Source of the DNA: Phytohabitans sp036906915
Lineage (GTDB): Bacteria; Actinomycetota; Actinomycetes; Mycobacteriales; Micromonosporaceae
Length of the DNA stretch: 64,000 bases
Assembly: GCF_036906915.1 (NCBI RefSeq)
Contig: NZ_JBAKHX010000021.1
Location: 40,385 to 104,384 of the forward strand
Reading direction: 5' to 3'
Shown here: positions 42,165 through 53,117 of the stretch, one piece after another
Layout: each line of letters opens with the position of its first letter
Position numbering within the stretch: position 1 is the stretch's first letter
The notes under the pieces: generated by a model
What the model saw: only the letters and a program-made list of their open reading frames with translations
What the model was told of the DNA's origin: nothing
Database searches by the model: none
Translations under genes and position numbers: made by a program

Positions 42165-44834
42165 TCAGCGGCTGTCGGAGCCGTCGGAGTGCACGGCCGC
42201 GCGTCCTGCCTCCAGCCGGGCCACCGGCACCCGGAAGGGCGAGCACGACACGTAGTCGAGGCCCGCGTCTTCGAAGAAGTGCACGGATTCGGGGTCACCG
42301 CCGTGCTCACCGCAGACGCCGATCTTGAGGTCCGGACGCGCGGTGCGGCCCTCGTCGACAGCGATCCGCACGAGCCGCCCGATCCCGTCGCGGTCGATCG
42401 ACTCGAACGGCGACACACCGAAGATGCCCAGCTCAAGGTATCGGGGGAAGAACGCACCCTCGACGTCGTCGCGGGAGAACCCCCAGCCCATCTGGGTGAG
42501 GTCGTTGGTGCCGAACGAGAAGAAGTCGGCCGCCTCGGCGATCTGGTCAGCCGTGAGGGCCGCCCGCGGCACCTCGATCATCGTGCCGATCGGGATGCCG
42601 GACACGCCCGCTTCGGCGACGATCCGCTCCGCCTCGGCGCGTACCGTCTCCAGCTCCTGGACGGCGCCCACGAGCGGCACCATGATCTCCGGCCGCGGCG
42701 TGCCGCCCTGGCGCGCGCACTCGGCGGCGGCCTCGGCGATCGCGCGGACCTGCATGGCGAACAGGCCAGGGATCACCAGGCCGAGCCGGACGCCGCGCAG
42801 GCCGAGCATCGGGTTCTGCTCGTGCATGCGGCGGACGGCCGCCAGCAGCGCCTCGTCCTTGCCCGCGTCTTCGCCGCGCTCGTGCGCGACCGCCACACGC
42901 ACGGCCAGGTCTTCCAGCGCCGGCAGGAACTCGTGCAGCGGCGGGTCGATCAGCCGCACGGTGACCGGCAGGCCGTCCATTGCCTGGAAGATCTCGACGA
43001 AGTCCGCGCGCTGCAACGGCATCAGCCCGTCGAGCGCCGCCTGCCGCTCCTCGTCCGTGCGGGCCAGGATCAGCCGCTCGACGAGCTCGCGCCGGTCGCC
43101 CAGGAACATGTGCTCGGTGCGGCACAGGCCGATCCCCTCGGCCCCGAACCGCCGCGCACGCGCCGCGTCTTCCCCGGTGTCGGCGTTCGCTCGGACGCGC
43201 AGGCGCCGCGCTGCGTCAGCGTGCGTGACGAGCCTGTGTACCGCTGCCACGAGCGCGTCGTCGTCTGGTGAGACGTCGCCCTCGAAGTACCGCACCACTA
43301 GCGACGGCCGCACCGGCACCTCACCGAGATAGACGCAGCCGCTGGTGCCGTCGATCGAGATGACGTCGCCCTCGTCGACGGTGCGACCGTCCACAGTGAA
43401 CTTCCCGCTGACGACGTCGACCTCGAGGTCGTCGGCGCCGCAAACGCACGTCTTGCCCATTCCCCGGGCCACCACGGCGGCGTGGCTGGTCTTCCCGCCG
43501 CGGCTGGTCAGGATTCCCTGCGCGGCGATCATGCCCGGCAGGTCATCGGGGTTGGTCTCGCGCCGGACCAGGATCACCGGCTCGCCGCCGGCGGCCACCT
43601 CGGCGGCCCGCGCGGAGTCGAAGACCGCTTTGCCGTACGCCGCACCCGGCGACGCGGCGATGCCCTTGGCGAGCGCTTCCGGCTCGCCCGACAGGTCGAA
43701 GCGCGGGAACGTGAGCTGGGCGAGCTGGGCACCGTTGACGCGCTGGAGCGCCTCGTCGAGGTCGATCAACCCCTCGTCGACGAGCTGGCTGGCGATGATG
43801 AACGCCGCGGCGGCCGTGCGCTTACCAACCCGGGTCTGGAGCATCCACAGCTTGCCGCGCTCGATCGTGAACTCGATGTCGCACAGGTCGCGGTAGTGGC
43901 CCTCCAGCCTCGCCATGATCGACATGAGCTCGTCGTACGAGGCCTTGTCGAGCCGTTCCAGGTCTTGCAGGGGCACGGTGTTGCGGATGCCGGCCACCAC
44001 GTCTTCGCCCTGCGCGTTGGCGAGGTAGTCGCCGTACACGCCCGGCGCGCCCGTCGCCGGGTCGCGGGTGAACGCCACGCCGGTGCCTGAGTCGGAGCCC
44101 AGGTTGCCGAAGACCATCGCCACCACGTTGACGGCGGTGCCGAGGTCGGCGGGGATGCGCTCCTGGCGGCGGTAAAGCACGGCGCGGTCGGCGTTCCACG
44201 ACTCGAAGACCGCGCGGATCGCCAGGTCGAGCTGGTCGCGCGGCTCCTGCGGGAACTCGCGGCCGGTGTGCTTGGCGAAGAGCGTCTTGAACACGTCGAC
44301 CAGCTGGCGCAGGTCGCTGGCGTCGAGATCGAGGTCGCTCGTCGCCTGTTTTGCCTTCTTCGCCTCTTCGAGCGCGTGCTCGAACTCCTCGCCGGGCACG
44401 TCGCACACCGTCTTGCCGAACATCTGGATCAGGCGACGGTACGAGTCCCAGGCGAAGCGCTCGTTGCCGCTCTGCTGGGCGAGCCCGTCGACGCTCCGGT
44501 CGTTGAGACCGACGTTGAGCACCGTCTCCATCATCCCGGGCATCGAGAACTTGGCGCCCGAGCGCACCGAGACCAGCAGGGGGTCGGAAGGGTCGCCGAG
44601 CCGCTTGCCCATGCTGGACTCCAGCCGGGCCAGGCTGTCGGCGATCTGCTCCGGCAGCCCTTCGGGCTCCTCGCCGGTGGCGAGGTACGCCTTGCACGCC
44701 TCAGTGGTGATCGTGAACCCGGGCGGCACCGGCAGCCCGAGGTTGGTCATCTCGGCAAGGTTGGCTCCCTTGCCGCCGAGCAGGTCCTTGAGATCTTTGT
44801 TTCCCTCAGTGAACTCGTACACGTATTTGTTCAC
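42165..44834 (-). CDS. ppdK: Pyruvate, phosphate dikinase
   Basis: This 889-residue enzyme interconverts pyruvate, ATP and Pi with PEP, AMP and PPi. The N-terminal ATP-grasp domain begins VNKYVYEFTEGN and contains LLGGKGANLAEM. The swivelling phosphohistidine is in GGKTSHAAVVARGMGK (about residue 452) with its regulatory Thr before it. The C-terminal PEP-utilising barrel holds GIGLCRTEHMF, IGTMIEVPRA and the catalytic Cys in GVCGEHGGDP. The GTG at 44834 has GGGAGG just upstream. A hairpin ends the gene at 42126-42158. Confidence 0.96.
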   Translation of the reverse strand: MNKYVYEFTEGNKDLKDLLGGKGANLAEMTNLGLPVPPGFTITTEACKAYLATGEEPEGLPEQIADSLARLESSMGKRLGDPSDPLLVSVRSGAKFSMPGMMETVLNVGLNDRSVDGLAQQSGNERFAWDSYRRLIQMFGKTVCDVPGEEFEHALEEAKKAKQATSDLDLDASDLRQLVDVFKTLFAKHTGREFPQEPRDQLDLAIRAVFESWNADRAVLYRRQERIPADLGTAVNVVAMVFGNLGSDSGTGVAFTRDPATGAPGVYGDYLANAQGEDVVAGIRNTVPLQDLERLDKASYDELMSIMARLEGHYRDLCDIEFTIERGKLWMLQTRVGKRTAAAAFIIASQLVDEGLIDLDEALQRVNGAQLAQLTFPRFDLSGEPEALAKGIAASPGAAYGKAVFDSARAAEVAAGGEPVILVRRETNPDDLPGMIAAQGILTSRGGKTSHAAVVARGMGKTCVCGADDLEVDVVSGKFTVDGRTVDEGDVISIDGTSGCVYLGEVPVRPSLVVRYFEGDVSPDDDALVAAVHRLVTHADAARRLRVRANADTGEDAARARRFGAEGIGLCRTEHMFLGDRRELVERLILARTDEERQAALDGLMPLQRADFVEIFQAMDGLPVTVRLIDPPLHEFLPALEDLAVRVAVAHERGEDAGKDEALLAAVRRMHEQNPMLGLRGVRLGLVIPGLFAMQVRAIAEAAAECARQGGTPRPEIMVPLVGAVQELETVRAEAERIVAEAGVSGIPIGTMIEVPRAALTADQIAEAADFFSFGTNDLTQMGWGFSRDDVEGAFFPRYLELGIFGVSPFESIDRDGIGRLVRIAVDEGRTARPDLKIGVCGEHGGDPESVHFFEDAGLDYVSCSPFRVPVARLEAGRAAVHSDGSDSR

Positions 44835-44932
44835 AGAACCTCCCGCACCCAGCGATTCGGCGTTGAACGATGGGTCAGTACCCAATGGTGGGCGAACACT
44901 AAGCGAGACAGAAAGCCCTAAGGGAGAGTTCG

Positions 44933-46903
44933 GTGACTATCGGCACACCGGCCGGCAATTTTCGGTTCACGAACGCTCTTGGGAACGCTTCCATGGGCAG
45001 ATTCGCGCAAATCTTGATTATCGGCTTGATCGGTCTCTTCGCTTGGCCGTCGCCCGCGCACGCTGATCTCGACGATGAGGCGGAGTTGGCTTCGAGGTAT
45101 GCGCCCGTGGTGCGGCTCGTCGCGCAGGAGGAGGAGTGCGGGTACGGCGAGCCGTATCTCCCGCTCGACGTCGACCGGCTCTTCGACCAGCCGACCGTGG
45201 CACTGCGTGGCCCATGGGCGCCGACCGATCTGGTGAAGATCGGACCCAGTGCGGACGATCTCGCCGAGGGGCGTTATGAATATCACCTCGACTTCCCCGG
45301 AGATCCGCTGAACCCCGGTTGCGGATACGAGCGTTGGGGTGATCGGATAACCGGCACGTCCCGCCCGACGGTGTACGCACACGTCGCCACAGATCCGGGC
45401 GTGCCCGGGAAACTCGCCCTCCAGTACTGGTTCTTCTACGTATTCAACGACTACAACAACAAGCACGAGGGCGACTGGGAAATGATCCAGTTGATCTTCG
45501 ACGCTTCTTCCGTGGCGGCTGCCCTGACTGTCGACCCCGTGTCGGTCGGGTACAGCCAGCACGAGGGTGCCGAGCGCGCCGCGTGGGACTCCTCCGCCTC
45601 CGGGGATGGCAAGCTCGAGCTCGTCGATGGCACTCACCCAGTCGTACACCCGGCGGCCGGCTCACACGCCAACCACTACGAGGACGCGCTCTACCTCGGC
45701 AGCTCCGCCTCCGAAGGCGTGGGCTGCGACGACTCCACCAGACCGTCCGTCGAGGTGCGGCCGGTCGTGCGCACCATCCCGCAGGACCCGGCCCTCGCGC
45801 GCGCCTCGTTTCCGTGGATCGGGTACGAAGGCCGGTGGGGCGAGCTCCAGCAGGCCTTCTACAACGGACCGACCGGGCCGGCGATGAAGCGCCAGTGGAG
45901 CGAGCCGATCACCTGGTCCCAGGACAGCTGGCGCGACGAGGCGTTCGCCGTACCGGCCGGCGGGCTGCTCGGCACCGGCGCCACCGACTTCTTCTGCGAG
46001 TCCGTGCGCACCGGCTCCGACGCGCTCCGCCGGGTCGTGAGCGACCCATCCACCATGCTGATGCTGATCGCGGTGCTCGTGGCCCTGGTGCTGTACATCG
46101 CCAGCCGCACCACCTGGCACCCCGCCGACCCGCTGCCCATGGCGCGCCGGCGCGCCTGGGGCCAGACGCTGGTCGCCGCCGCACGCATGTACCGCCGGCA
46201 CTGGCCACTCTTCGCCGGAATCGGGCTGATCTTCCTGCCGATCACGGTGCTGGGTGCGGCGTTGGAGAGCGCCTTGGCGGGCCTCGCCTGGGTCGGCGCC
46301 GCCCTCACCCTCGCCGGCGTCGGGCTCGTCATGGCGGTCACCGCCACCGCCCTGGTCGAAGTCGACGCCGGCCGCGACATCGGGCCTCTGCGGGCGTACC
46401 GGATGGGGGTGGCCCGGTACCCGAAGCTGCTCGGCGCGCTGGCGATCGCGATCGCGGTCGTGATCGCGCTCAGCCTCAGCCTGGCCCTGGTGCCGCTCGG
46501 CGTGTGGCTCGCCGGGCGGTGGGCGTTGCTGGCGCCGGTGGCCGCCCTGGAAGATCCGCCGCCCGGCCCGGTGCGGACGTTGCGGCGCAGCTCCGAGCTG
46601 GTGCGCGGGCGGTGGCTCAAGGTGACGACGCTGTCGGTGGTGGCCATCGCTCTGGCGCTCGCTCTGGGGCCGGTACTGGGCACTGTCCTGATCCTGTTCA
46701 CCGACGCGCCGTTCGCGCTGCTGAACGTGGTATCCGGCGCCGTCTACGCCCTGGCCATGCCGTTGGCAGCCCTAACCACCGCCTACACCTACGCCGACAC
46801 CACCACCGAGCCGGTCGGCACCGCGCCCGCCCTTCCCCCCACCGCCCCGCCCGCCCCTCCTCCCGTCGCGCCACGAGAGGAGCGGGCCTGGCACGGGAGT
46901 TAG
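44933..46903 (+). CDS. Vps62-related secreted/membrane protein
   Basis: This 656-residue protein is, in order, a signal sequence (ILIIGLIGLFAWPSPAHA, preceded by 20 residues if the GTG at 44933 is used; the ATG at 44993 is the alternative), an extracytoplasmic domain resembling Vps62/DUF946 (NDYNNKHEGDWEMIQL, GSHANHYEDALYL), a helix near 375-395, and a six-helix C-terminal domain like membrane domains of glycerophosphodiesterase-type proteins. AAGGGAGAG supports the GTG. The function is unknown. It ends convergent on dusB with overlapping stops (TTAG at 46900-46903). Confidence 0.72.
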   Translation: MTIGTPAGNFRFTNALGNASMGRFAQILIIGLIGLFAWPSPAHADLDDEAELASRYAPVVRLVAQEEECGYGEPYLPLDVDRLFDQPTVALRGPWAPTDLVKIGPSADDLAEGRYEYHLDFPGDPLNPGCGYERWGDRITGTSRPTVYAHVATDPGVPGKLALQYWFFYVFNDYNNKHEGDWEMIQLIFDASSVAAALTVDPVSVGYSQHEGAERAAWDSSASGDGKLELVDGTHPVVHPAAGSHANHYEDALYLGSSASEGVGCDDSTRPSVEVRPVVRTIPQDPALARASFPWIGYEGRWGELQQAFYNGPTGPAMKRQWSEPITWSQDSWRDEAFAVPAGGLLGTGATDFFCESVRTGSDALRRVVSDPSTMLMLIAVLVALVLYIASRTTWHPADPLPMARRRAWGQTLVAAARMYRRHWPLFAGIGLIFLPITVLGAALESALAGLAWVGAALTLAGVGLVMAVTATALVEVDAGRDIGPLRAYRMGVARYPKLLGALAIAIAVVIALSLSLALVPLGVWLAGRWALLAPVAALEDPPPGPVRTLRRSSELVRGRWLKVTTLSVVAIALALALGPVLGTVLILFTDAPFALLNVVSGAVYALAMPLAALTTAYTYADTTTEPVGTAPALPPTAPPAPPPVAPREERAWHGS

Positions 46904-48027
46904 CCGCCGGAGTCGTCTAGTTCGGCGCCTTGGGGGACGGTCTCGTCGTCGCGGGTCGTCAGCCAGCCGTCAGGGAGGGCGACCTTGCCCGGCGAGTTGG
47001 TGCGGCCACGAGGTTGGCCCAGCGTGTGCGTGGGGAATGGCTCGGCCGGGTCCAAGCGGGACAGCAGGTCGTCGAGTTCGGCCAGTGTGCTCACCATCGC
47101 GAGCGCCCGCCGCAGTTCGGCGCCCACCGGGAAGCCCTTCAGGTACCAGGCCACGTGCTTGCGAAAGTCGGTGCAGCCGTCGCGTTCGGACCCCATTGCC
47201 GACGTCAGCAGCTCAGCGTGCCGGCGCATGGTCGCGGCGACCTCGCCCAGTGTTGGCAGGACCCGCTCGGGACGACCGGCGAACGCGGCGGCGAGGTCGG
47301 CGAAGAGCCATGGCCGGCCGAGGCAGCCGCGCCCAACAACCACACCGTCGACGCCGGTGTGCGCGACCATCCGCAGCGCGTCGTCGGCCTCCCAGATGTC
47401 GCCGTTGCCGAGCACCGGCACGTCGAGGCGGTCTTTGAGGTCGGCGATGGCGTCCCAGTCTGCGGTGCCGGAGTACCGCTGGGCGGCGGTGCGCCCGTGC
47501 AGTGCGACCGCGGCGACTCCCGCGTCCTGGGCGGTCAGCCCCGCCTCGGCGTACGTCAGATGGTCGTCGTCGATGCCCTTGCGCATCTTGATCGTGACCG
47601 GGACCCCGGCGGGCGCCGCCGCCTCGACCGCGCCGCGCACGATTCTCTCGAACAGCCGGCGCCGCCAGGGCAGGGCCGACCCACCGCCCTTGCGGGTGAC
47701 CTTGGGCACGGGGCAGCCGAAGTTGAGGTCGATATGGTCGGCGAGGCCTTCGTCGACGATCATCTCGACGGCCTTGCGGGTGATCGTCGGGTCGACGCCG
47801 TAGAGCTGGAGGCTGCGGGGCCGCTCCCCCTCGGCAAACGCGATCATGCGTAGGGTCTTCGGGTTGCGCTCGACGAGGGCGCGGGTGGTGACCATCTCGC
47901 AGACGTACAGGCCGGCGCCGTGCTCGCGGCAGAGCTGCCGGAACGCCACGTTGGTGATGCCGGCCATGGGTGCCAGCACCACCGGCGGGTCGACCGGGTG
48001 CGGCCCGAATACCAGTGCGCCACTCAC
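46900..48027 (-). CDS. dusB: tRNA-dihydrouridine synthase
   Basis: This 375-residue FMN enzyme reduces uridine to dihydrouridine in tRNA. Motifs are VLAPMAGITNVAFRQLCR at the N-terminus, the tRNA-site LNFGCPVPKVTRKGGGSAL with catalytic Cys, and GNGDIWEADDALRM plus VVVGRGCLGRPW for FMN phosphate. The GTG at 48027 starts SGALVFGPHPVDPP; another GTG two codons earlier is possible. It diverges from the XdhC-like gene with only 24 bases between start codons. Confidence 0.94.
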   Translation of the reverse strand: MSGALVFGPHPVDPPVVLAPMAGITNVAFRQLCREHGAGLYVCEMVTTRALVERNPKTLRMIAFAEGERPRSLQLYGVDPTITRKAVEMIVDEGLADHIDLNFGCPVPKVTRKGGGSALPWRRRLFERIVRGAVEAAAPAGVPVTIKMRKGIDDDHLTYAEAGLTAQDAGVAAVALHGRTAAQRYSGTADWDAIADLKDRLDVPVLGNGDIWEADDALRMVAHTGVDGVVVGRGCLGRPWLFADLAAAFAGRPERVLPTLGEVAATMRRHAELLTSAMGSERDGCTDFRKHVAWYLKGFPVGAELRRALAMVSTLAELDDLLSRLDPAEPFPTHTLGQPRGRTNSPGKVALPDGWLTTRDDETVPQGAELDDSGG

Positions 48028-48051
48028 GGTCACAAGGATAGTGTCGTACCC

Positions 48052-48531
48052 GTGACCACCGATCCGGCGTGCGAGACCGCGCACGGAGGCCTGCCACCTG
48101 AGCCGAGCAGGCGCACGCTGGTGGCGGTGTTCGAGTCGCCGGTCGCCGATTACCTGCTGAAGTTCGCGGCCGACGTGGGATACCGCACGGTGCTGGTGGA
48201 TCCGGCGCAGGGCGGCACCGTCAAGGCCGCCGGCCTCGACTCCGACACCGACGTGGTCGTGACCGACCATGACAGGCCCGAGTTGGGTGAGGTCCTTCGC
48301 GACGCGCTCGCCGAGACGACCCGGTGGATCGGCGTGATGGGCAGCCCGCGGCACGCCCCACCGCACATCGAGGCGCTGCGGGCGCTCGGCGTCACCGAGG
48401 CGGAGATCGACCGGGTGCACCGCCCGATCGGGCTCAACATCGGCTCGAAGGCGCCGGCCGAGATCGCGATCGCCACACTCGCCGGGCTCATCGCCGACCG
48501 GAATGGCCGTCCCGGCGGTTTCGACTTCTGA
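48052..48531 (+). CDS. XdhC-type Rossmann domain protein
   Basis: This 159-residue protein comprises only the XdhC C-terminal Rossmann domain: LVAVFESPVADYLLKFA, YRTVLVDPA, WIGVMGSPRHAPPHIEAL and the end IGLNIGSKAPAEIAIATLAG. XdhC proteins insert or protect the molybdenum cofactor of xanthine dehydrogenase-like enzymes, but no molybdenum hydroxylase gene is nearby. The stop shares one base with the next gene (TGATG). Confidence 0.85.
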   Translation: MTTDPACETAHGGLPPEPSRRTLVAVFESPVADYLLKFAADVGYRTVLVDPAQGGTVKAAGLDSDTDVVVTDHDRPELGEVLRDALAETTRWIGVMGSPRHAPPHIEALRALGVTEAEIDRVHRPIGLNIGSKAPAEIAIATLAGLIADRNGRPGGFDF

Positions 48532-49528
48532 TGGGCGGGCCCGTCGTGCGTCCGTACACGGACGCCGACATGCCGCGCCTTCAGGACGGGATGGCCGGGT
48601 GGATCGCCGAGGCGGGGCGCTGCGGGTACGACCACATCGGTGAACTGCCGCACCGCATCTATGAAAACCTCCGCGGCCGGCGCCCGGTGGGCGAGGTCGT
48701 GCAGGTGTGGGAGGACGGCGGCGAGATCGCCGGGCTGGCGATCAACGGCCGGTTCGGCGAGGCGTTCGACGTGTTGGCCGCGCCGGCCCTGCGCGGCACG
48801 GACGCCGAGCGCGAGATGCTGCGCACCGCCGCGGTGACCACGGCCGCCCTCACGACCGGCCAGTACGTGGCCACCGACCTCTTCGAGTGCGACGCCACCC
48901 GCATCCGGCTGCTCACCGCGCTGGGCTTCACGCACTTCCGCACCTGGGATCACGTCAACGAGGTCGACCTGACGGCACCGGTGCCGGAGCCGCGGGTGCC
49001 TGACGGATACGCGGTGCGCGCGGCTCGGATGAGCGACGCCGACGGGCTGGCCGAGGCGCGCAACGAGTCGTTCGGCGACGACTGGACGGGCGAGCGATAC
49101 CGCTCCGAGTTCATGATGAAGCCGGGCTACGACCCCGACCAGGAGATCGTCGTGGAGGCGCCAGACGGGCGGATCGCCGCGTTCACGATCTGCTGGGTCG
49201 ACCCGCGCAACCGGTCGGGGCACTTCGAGCCGGTCGGCACGCACCGCGACTTCCAGCGCCGAGGGCTGGCGCGGGCCGCGATGCTGTGGGGCATGCGCCG
49301 GATGGCGGAACGGGGCATCACGATGGCGTCCGTCAACCACAACGCCGAAAATGTGCCTGCTCGCAAGCTGTACGAGTCGATCGGGTTCACACGGCGGTTC
49401 GAGACCTACGGCTTCCGCCGCGAGACGGCGGCGATCAAGGCCGATTGCACCGATCAAGGGCAAACGCACGCGGATCAGAGATCAAACCACGTGCGCTTGC
49501 CCTTGATCGACGGAAAAGGGGGTGAGCG

Positions 49529-49532
<4 letters not shown>
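48531..49532 (+). CDS. GNAT family N-acetyltransferase with a repeat-derived C-terminus
   Basis: This 333-residue tandem-GNAT-like protein has its acetyl-CoA site HRDFQRRGLARAAMLWGMRR in the C-terminal half (about 237-256) and the following NHNAENVPARKLYESIGFTR, typical of the family. The N-terminal half is a degenerate GNAT fold. From about residue 304 (IKADCTDQGQTHADQRS...) the protein is encoded by palindromic element copy D and is unrelated to acetyltransferases. The stop (49530-49532) overlaps the glyS stop in CTAG. The substrate is unknown. Confidence 0.85.
49451..49509. repeat. Long palindromic element, copy D, inside the GNAT gene end
   Basis: Arms 49451-49473 and 49487-49509 pair almost fully around a 13-base loop. 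Arm 1 (CGATCAAGGGCAAACGCACG) is the same as in copy B. The element is 20 bases beyond the glyS stop and is read through as the last residues of the GNAT protein. Confidence 0.85.
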
Positions 49533-50908
<1,376 letters not shown>

Positions 50909-51014
50909 GGGTTTCCTCCTACGCCGGCTGGCGGTCGGCGGGGATGGGCGGGTGGACGAGATGAACAACGGATGTCACCACCGTACGGTTACCGGCGGCG
51001 CAAACCCCAGCAGA

Positions 51015-51491
51015 TTACTCCGCGAAGCCGCACACCCTGAACTCGCCGCTGCCGGTGTCCTGGTCCATGGCCACCCGCACCGTGTCGCGATCACCACTCG
51101 CGTAGGTGAGGTCGGTGGGCAGCGTGAGGTCGACGAGATCGACATCGCCGAAGGAGTACGAGGCGATCCGCGGCTCGCGGGACATGCGGGAGCTGAACTG
51201 CTCGGGCGTCTCGTCGTTACGAATCTCGTCGCAGAGCAGGTCGTACGCCTCGTTGTACTGCTGCTCGCGCAGGGCGTCGAAGTAGTCTCCGGCCACGGTC
51301 TGGACCTGCTCGTTCACCGCCTCGGTACCGGTGATGATGAACCCGACCAGAGCGGTGCCGCCCGCGCCGCAGCACAGCAGCGTGGCGAGGCCGGCCACGC
51401 CCAGCGCCATCCAGAGCCGGAACGAGCGCCCCTCGGTCGGTGGCGCCGCGAAGGGCGGCGTGACCCCCGGACCGGGTGGCGGCGACGTCAT
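51015..51491 (-). CDS. Membrane-anchored hypothetical protein
   Basis: This 158-residue protein has a Pro-rich N-terminus (PPPGPGVTPPFAAPP), one transmembrane helix (LWMALGVAGLATLLCCGAGG) and an extracytoplasmic NTF2/DUF4878-like domain (YFDALREQQYNEAYDLLCDE) with two Cys that may pair. The 106 bases between it and glyS hold nothing recognised. The function is unknown. Confidence 0.78.
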   Translation of the reverse strand: MTSPPPGPGVTPPFAAPPTEGRSFRLWMALGVAGLATLLCCGAGGTALVGFIITGTEAVNEQVQTVAGDYFDALREQQYNEAYDLLCDEIRNDETPEQFSSRMSREPRIASYSFGDVDLVDLTLPTDLTYASGDRDTVRVAMDQDTGSGEFRVCGFAE

Positions 51492-51516
51492 GACGGCAAG
51501 CGTAATGTGCGAGCGC

Positions 51517-51855
51517 TCAGGGGAAGTCGGGGGCGCGGTCGCTCGCCGTCGCCACCACCTGGCCGCCGGGCTCGGCGGCCGCGAGCGCCTCGTACGCGGA
51601 CGGCTCGTCGAGCGACTCCGCGAGCAGTGGCGTGGCGTACACCTTGACGTCGAAGTGGCCGAGGGCCCGCCGATACGTGCCGACCGACTCCCACTCGGTC
51701 ACCAGGCACCAGTGGCTCGGCTCGTCGAGCGAGCGGGTGAGCTGGCCACGCACGTAGCCGGGGCGGGCGGCCAGGGCGGCGAGGGCGGCGTGTGCCCGTT
51801 CGGTGAACGCGGCCGCCGCGTTTTCGTCGACCAGGAACCGGTTCAGAACCAACAC
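51517..51855 (-). CDS. Antibiotic biosynthesis monooxygenase (ABM)-like protein
   Basis: This 112-residue dimeric alpha/beta-barrel protein has the elements FTERAHAALAALAARPGYVR and WCLVTEWESVGTYRRAL. Members include heme-degrading IsdG-type and quinone-forming monooxygenases, but the function of single chromosomal copies is mostly unknown. It starts with the GTG at 51855 and diverges from the small membrane protein at 51879 with a 23-bp gap. Confidence 0.82.
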   Translation of the reverse strand: MLVLNRFLVDENAAAAFTERAHAALAALAARPGYVRGQLTRSLDEPSHWCLVTEWESVGTYRRALGHFDVKVYATPLLAESLDEPSAYEALAAAEPGGQVVATASDRAPDFP

Positions 51856-51878
51856 GAGCCACTCCCTACAGTGATCCG

Positions 51879-52109
51879 ATGAAGCTTACGCGGCTGAGTC
51901 CCACCGCCGTGTTCCTCGCCACGCTGGCGCTGGCGCTGGTGGCGCTGTTCACTCCCGGCGTGGTCGGCGGACTGTTGATGCTGCTCCTCGCTGGCGCGCT
52001 CATCTACCTGATGACCATGAGCTGGCCTGTGCAGACGCCCGGCAACCGCGCCGTCCGGCTCGTGATCCTCACACTCCTGATCGCTGTCGGCCTCGCCAAG
52101 ATTATGTGA
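51879..52109 (+). CDS. Small hydrophobic membrane protein (DUF6703-like)
   Basis: This 76-residue protein is almost entirely membrane-embedded: AVFLATLALALVALFTPGVV, GGLLMLLLAGALIYLMTM and LVILTLLIAVGLAKIM give two to three helices. It resembles small actinobacterial proteins of the DUF6703 type, from memory. The function is unknown. It lies just upstream of the Zur box. Confidence 0.75.
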   Translation: MKLTRLSPTAVFLATLALALVALFTPGVVGGLLMLLLAGALIYLMTMSWPVQTPGNRAVRLVILTLLIAVGLAKIM

Positions 52110-52127
52110 GCCAGACTCATGCGCTTT

Positions 52128-52142
52128 TGACAATCATTATCA
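52128..52142. promoter_or_regulatory. Zur box upstream of znuA
   Basis: TGACAATCATTATCA (52128-52142) is a near-perfect Zur/Fur-type palindrome of the kind found before actinobacterial zinc-uptake genes, and it is strikingly AT-rich for this sequence. It ends 21 bases before the znuA start. The Zur protein is probably the one encoded at 55070-55474. Confidence 0.85.
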
Positions 52143-52163
52143 TTGAGGCGGAGAGTTGGGGTC

Positions 52164-53117
52164 ATGCGTAACCGCACCACCCCCCGCACCCTGCTCGCCA
52201 CGGGCGCCGCGGCGCTCGCGCTGACCGGCCTCACGGCCTGCGGCGACGACAACGCCAGCTCCGCCAGCGCCAGCAAGCTGGACGTCGTGGCCGCCTTCTA
52301 CCCGCTGCAGTTCGTCGCCGAGCGGGTCGGTGGCGACGCCGTCTCTGTGACAAACCTGGTCAAGCCCGGCGCGGAGCCGCACGACCTGGAGCTGAACCCC
52401 GACCAGGTGGCGCAGCTCACCGACGCGAAGTTCGTCGTCTACCTCAAGGGGTTCCAGCCCGCCGTCGACGAGGCGGTCACCCAGCAGGCCAGCGACAAGG
52501 CGTTCGACGTCACCACGGCGGTGCCGCTCATCGACGGCGCGGCGCACGAACACGAGGGCGAGGAAGCTCCGGAGGAGGAGCACGAGGAGGAGACCGGCGG
52601 CAAGGACCCGCACGTCTGGCTCGATCCCACCCGCCTGGCCACCATCGGCGACGCGGTCGCCAAGCGGCTCGGCGAGACCGATCCGGACCGCGCCGCCGAC
52701 TACACGGCCCGCGCGGCCACCTTGCGCTCCGACCTCGCAAAGCTCGACGAGGAGTACGACGCCGGCCTCAAGACCTGCCAGCGCCGGGAGATCGTCACCA
52801 GCCACAGCGCGTTCGGGTACCTGGCCGACCGGTACAAGCTGGAGCAGATCGGCATCACCGGGCTCACGCCCGAGGACGAGCCCTCGCCGCAGCGGCTGGC
52901 ACACGTCACCGAGGAGGCCAAGGAGCACAAGGCCACCACGATCTTCTTCGAGACCTTGGTCAGCCCGAAGGTCGCCGACACCATCGCCAAGGAGGTCGGC
53001 GCCCAGACAGCGGTGCTCGATCCGCTGGAAGGGCTGCAGCAGGGCAGCAGCGAGGACTACTTTTCGGTCATGCGGAAAAACCTGTCCACCCTGCGCCCGG
53101 CGCTGGGGTGTTCGTGA
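52164..53117 (+). CDS. znuA: Zinc ABC transporter substrate-binding lipoprotein
   Basis: This 317-residue cluster A-I binding lipoprotein has a signal peptide with lipobox LTAC (Cys about 29). Metal ligands are likely His in GAEPHDLELNP, His in DPHVWLDP, His in VTSHSAFGYLADRY and a late acid. The acidic His loop HEHEGEEAPEEEHEEE near residue 130 is typical of zinc binders. It is the first gene of znuACB behind the Zur box. The gene stop overlaps the ATPase start (GTGA). Confidence 0.94.
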   Translation: MRNRTTPRTLLATGAAALALTGLTACGDDNASSASASKLDVVAAFYPLQFVAERVGGDAVSVTNLVKPGAEPHDLELNPDQVAQLTDAKFVVYLKGFQPAVDEAVTQQASDKAFDVTTAVPLIDGAAHEHEGEEAPEEEHEEETGGKDPHVWLDPTRLATIGDAVAKRLGETDPDRAADYTARAATLRSDLAKLDEEYDAGLKTCQRREIVTSHSAFGYLADRYKLEQIGITGLTPEDEPSPQRLAHVTEEAKEHKATTIFFETLVSPKVADTIAKEVGAQTAVLDPLEGLQQGSSEDYFSVMRKNLSTLRPALGCS

